A DNA stretch of 64,000 nucleotides from Phytomonospora endophytica (GTDB lineage Bacteria; Actinomycetota; Actinomycetes; Mycobacteriales; Micromonosporaceae). The first letter of the stretch is position 1. The number at the start of each line of letters is the position of its first letter. Location of the stretch: NCBI RefSeq assembly GCF_014202425.1, contig NZ_JACHGT010000003.1, positions 496,001 through 560,000 of the forward strand. The letters run 5' to 3'. Below the pieces are notes generated by a model that was not told where the DNA came from, ran no database searches, and was given only the letters and a program-made list of their open reading frames with translations. A program made the position numbers and the translations under genes. This document shows, in pieces, positions 62,765-64,000 of this stretch.

Positions 62765-64000
62765 TCAGCCGCGCCCGATCGCCTCCGTCAGGTTCTCGCT
62801 GAGCCCCAGCGGCTCACCGAGCACCCCGCCCGGCGCGAACAGGCGCGGCGCGGTCACCGGTGTCGCCCCCAGTGCCTCCAGCAGCGTGACCACCGGCGCG
62901 AGCTTCTCGTAGGTCAGCAGGACGACCTCACCCGGCCGCGCCATCCCCAGCGCGACGGGCAGCGCCTCCCGCAGTCCGATGGCCGTCCGGCACTCCGTGT
63001 CCGGCCGGTGCGCGGTGATCGCGTCATGGATGATCGCCGACGTCTCCCCCGCCCGGCGTCCGCGCTTGTCGACGTCCTCGTAGACGACGACACGCGCGAA
63101 ACCGTCGGCGACGGCCCGCGCCGACGCCTCCAGGAGGTCGTCGCGCCGGTCGCCGGGGAAGGTCACCGCCGCGACGGCGCCGTCCCAGATCTCGCCGACC
63201 GTCCCGGCCATCGCGGCAAGGCCCGGCGCGTTGTGCGCGTAGTCGACGAGCACATCGACGCCGTCGAGATTCCAGAGCATGCCCCGCCCGGGGTTCCCGG
63301 TCCACGGGTCGAAGGACCGCAGCCGGTCCACGATCGCCTCGGCCGGCGTGCCCAGCGCCCGCGCGGCCGCGACCGCCGCGAGTGCGTTGGCCAGCGCGTG
63401 CGGTGCCTTCCCGTCGAAGGAGCCGGGGATGTCGGCGAGATACATCAGCGCCTCGCGCCGCGGGCCGCTCGCCTCCACCAGGCGCCCGTCCTCGGCGAGG
63501 AAGGCGCGCCCACCCGCGCGCAGGTGCGCGGCGATGACGGGATTGCGGTCGTCGGTCCCGAACCAGATCTGCTCCTTGTACGCCGCCCGCACACCCGGCT
63601 GGTCCGCGACACTCACGGTGTTCGGGTCGTCGGCGTTGAGGACCAGGGCGCCCCCGTCGCGGACGCGTTCGGCGACGAGGCTCTTGACGTCGATGAGTTC
63701 ACCGATCGTGCTCACCCCGTCCTGCCCGAGGTGGTCGGCCTCGATGTTGGTGATGACGCCGACGTCCGACCACTCGTAACCAAGGCCGCGCCGGACGATC
63801 CCGCCGCGCGCGGTCTCCAGAACCGCCACGTCGACCGTCGGGTCGCCGAGGATCATGTCCGCCGACGCCGGTCCCGTCGCGTCGGCGCGGTGCACGAGCC
63901 GCCCGGCGATGTAGACGCCGTCGGAGGTCGTCATCCCGACGCGCGTGCCCTCGACGCCGAGCAGGTGCCCGACGAGGCGGGTCGTCGTGGTCTTGCCGTT
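62765..64000 (-). CDS. Cyanophycin-synthetase-like Mur ligase domain, N-terminus cut by window edge
   Basis: 412 codons are visible and the 5' part lies beyond 64,000. The first visible residues read NGKTTTTRL (the Mur-ligase ATP loop TNGKTTTT), then 'VEGTRVGMTTSDGVYIAGRLV', 'DMILGDPTVDVAVLETARGGIVRRGLGYEWSDVGVITNIEADHLGQDG', 'GGALVLNADDPNT', and 'NALAAVAAARALGTPAEAIVDRLRSF', 'GMLWNLDGVDVLVDYAHNAPGLAAMAG'. This is the C-terminal domain of cyanophycin synthetase CphA (ATP-dependent addition of Asp or Arg to the peptide polymer). Whether the ATP-grasp domain is present upstream cannot be seen, so a CphA or a standalone Mur-type relative are both possible. Confidence 0.8.
   Translation of the reverse strand, partial: NGKTTTTRLVGHLLGVEGTRVGMTTSDGVYIAGRLVHRADATGPASADMILGDPTVDVAVLETARGGIVRRGLGYEWSDVGVITNIEADHLGQDGVSTIGELIDVKSLVAERVRDGGALVLNADDPNTVSVADQPGVRAAYKEQIWFGTDDRNPVIAAHLRAGGRAFLAEDGRLVEASGPRREALMYLADIPGSFDGKAPHALANALAAVAAARALGTPAEAIVDRLRSFDPWTGNPGRGMLWNLDGVDVLVDYAHNAPGLAAMAGTVGEIWDGAVAAVTFPGDRRDDLLEASARAVADGFARVVVYEDVDKRGRRAGETSAIIHDAITAHRPDTECRTAIGLREALPVALGMARPGEVVLLTYEKLAPVVTLLEALGATPVTAPRLFAPGGVLGEPLGLSENLTEAIGRG

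Noticed and set aside
1-64000. tRNA or rRNA genes, CRISPR arrays, insertion sequences, integrase or attachment sites
   Set aside because: None found by reading: no regularly spaced direct repeats, no transposase or recombinase motifs, and no cloverleaf with TTCRA-type loop that I could support.

Overview
The window is very GC-rich DNA (strong G/C preference at third codon positions, many GTG and TTG starts, frequent 4-bp ATGA/GTGA gene overlaps) from an actinomycete. The gene set fits a free-living filamentous or soil actinobacterium: an AfsR-type regulator, an ECF42/DGPF pair, many ECF, TetR, LacI and ROK regulators, and secreted glycosidases with ricin-type lectin modules. The family cannot be fixed from this sequence alone. 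No rRNA, tRNA, CRISPR array, transposase or integrase was seen.

Region 1 (1-12,985, minus strand, open at the left edge) is one tightly packed operon for a contractile phage-tail-like particle (tailocin or extracellular contractile injection system, eCIS). Transcribed from sheath leftward it carries sheath, tube, two uncharacterised tail proteins, a gpD/P-like hub, a gpV/gp45-like spike, a gp25 homologue, a 29-codon micro-ORF, a gpJ/gp47-like baseplate protein, a gpI-like protein, three fibre or collar-like proteins, and a possible Pvc16-like cap protein cut by the edge. No capsid, portal, terminase or canonical tape-measure gene is present. Region 2 (13,387-19,643, plus) is divergent from it: a TetM/OtrA-type ribosomal-protection GTPase, then a 1173-residue polymorphic-toxin-like protein with a C-terminal HNH nuclease and a long tape-measure-like hydrophobic middle, then an overlapping acidic gene that is the likely immunity protein. 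A second candidate cargo sits at 54,922-56,184 with its own GTG-overlapping partner (54,317-54,925). Both cargo proteins carry the same N-terminal motif (Q-x-RVGNRA), which suggests both are loaded on the same particle.

Region 3 (19,607-36,122) is mixed housekeeping and regulation: an AlkB-like dioxygenase with an acidic 58-residue protein, DGPF protein plus ECF42 sigma factor, a DrrAB-type exporter, an AfsR-like giant regulator, a glucose-dehydrogenase-like MDR enzyme, a Gfo/Idh/MocA oxidoreductase, VOC, STAS and DUF4132 proteins, an AhpD-like protein without its CxxC, a secreted carboxylesterase with its TetR regulator, an unusual OMP decarboxylase, and a quinone oxidoreductase.

Region 4 (36,189-43,686) is a sugar-use operon: lipoprotein binding protein, two CUT1 permeases, GH29 alpha-L-fucosidase, asparaginase-family enzyme and CutC, controlled probably by the divergent ROK repressor. 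Region 5 (43,724-53,701) holds an epoxide hydrolase, a Tat/lipoprotein Rieske protein, an ECF sigma/anti-sigma pair, DUF2231 and SBF-family membrane proteins, a secreted serine hydrolase, and a LacI regulator next to a GH30-lectin glycosidase. Region 6 (53,761-64,000) holds a GNAT, the second cargo pair, a Cml-type chloramphenicol exporter behind a leader-peptide attenuator, an alpha/beta hydrolase with divergent TetR, secreted proteins including an RTX/DUF11 protein, and a truncated cyanophycin-synthetase-like Mur ligase at the right edge.
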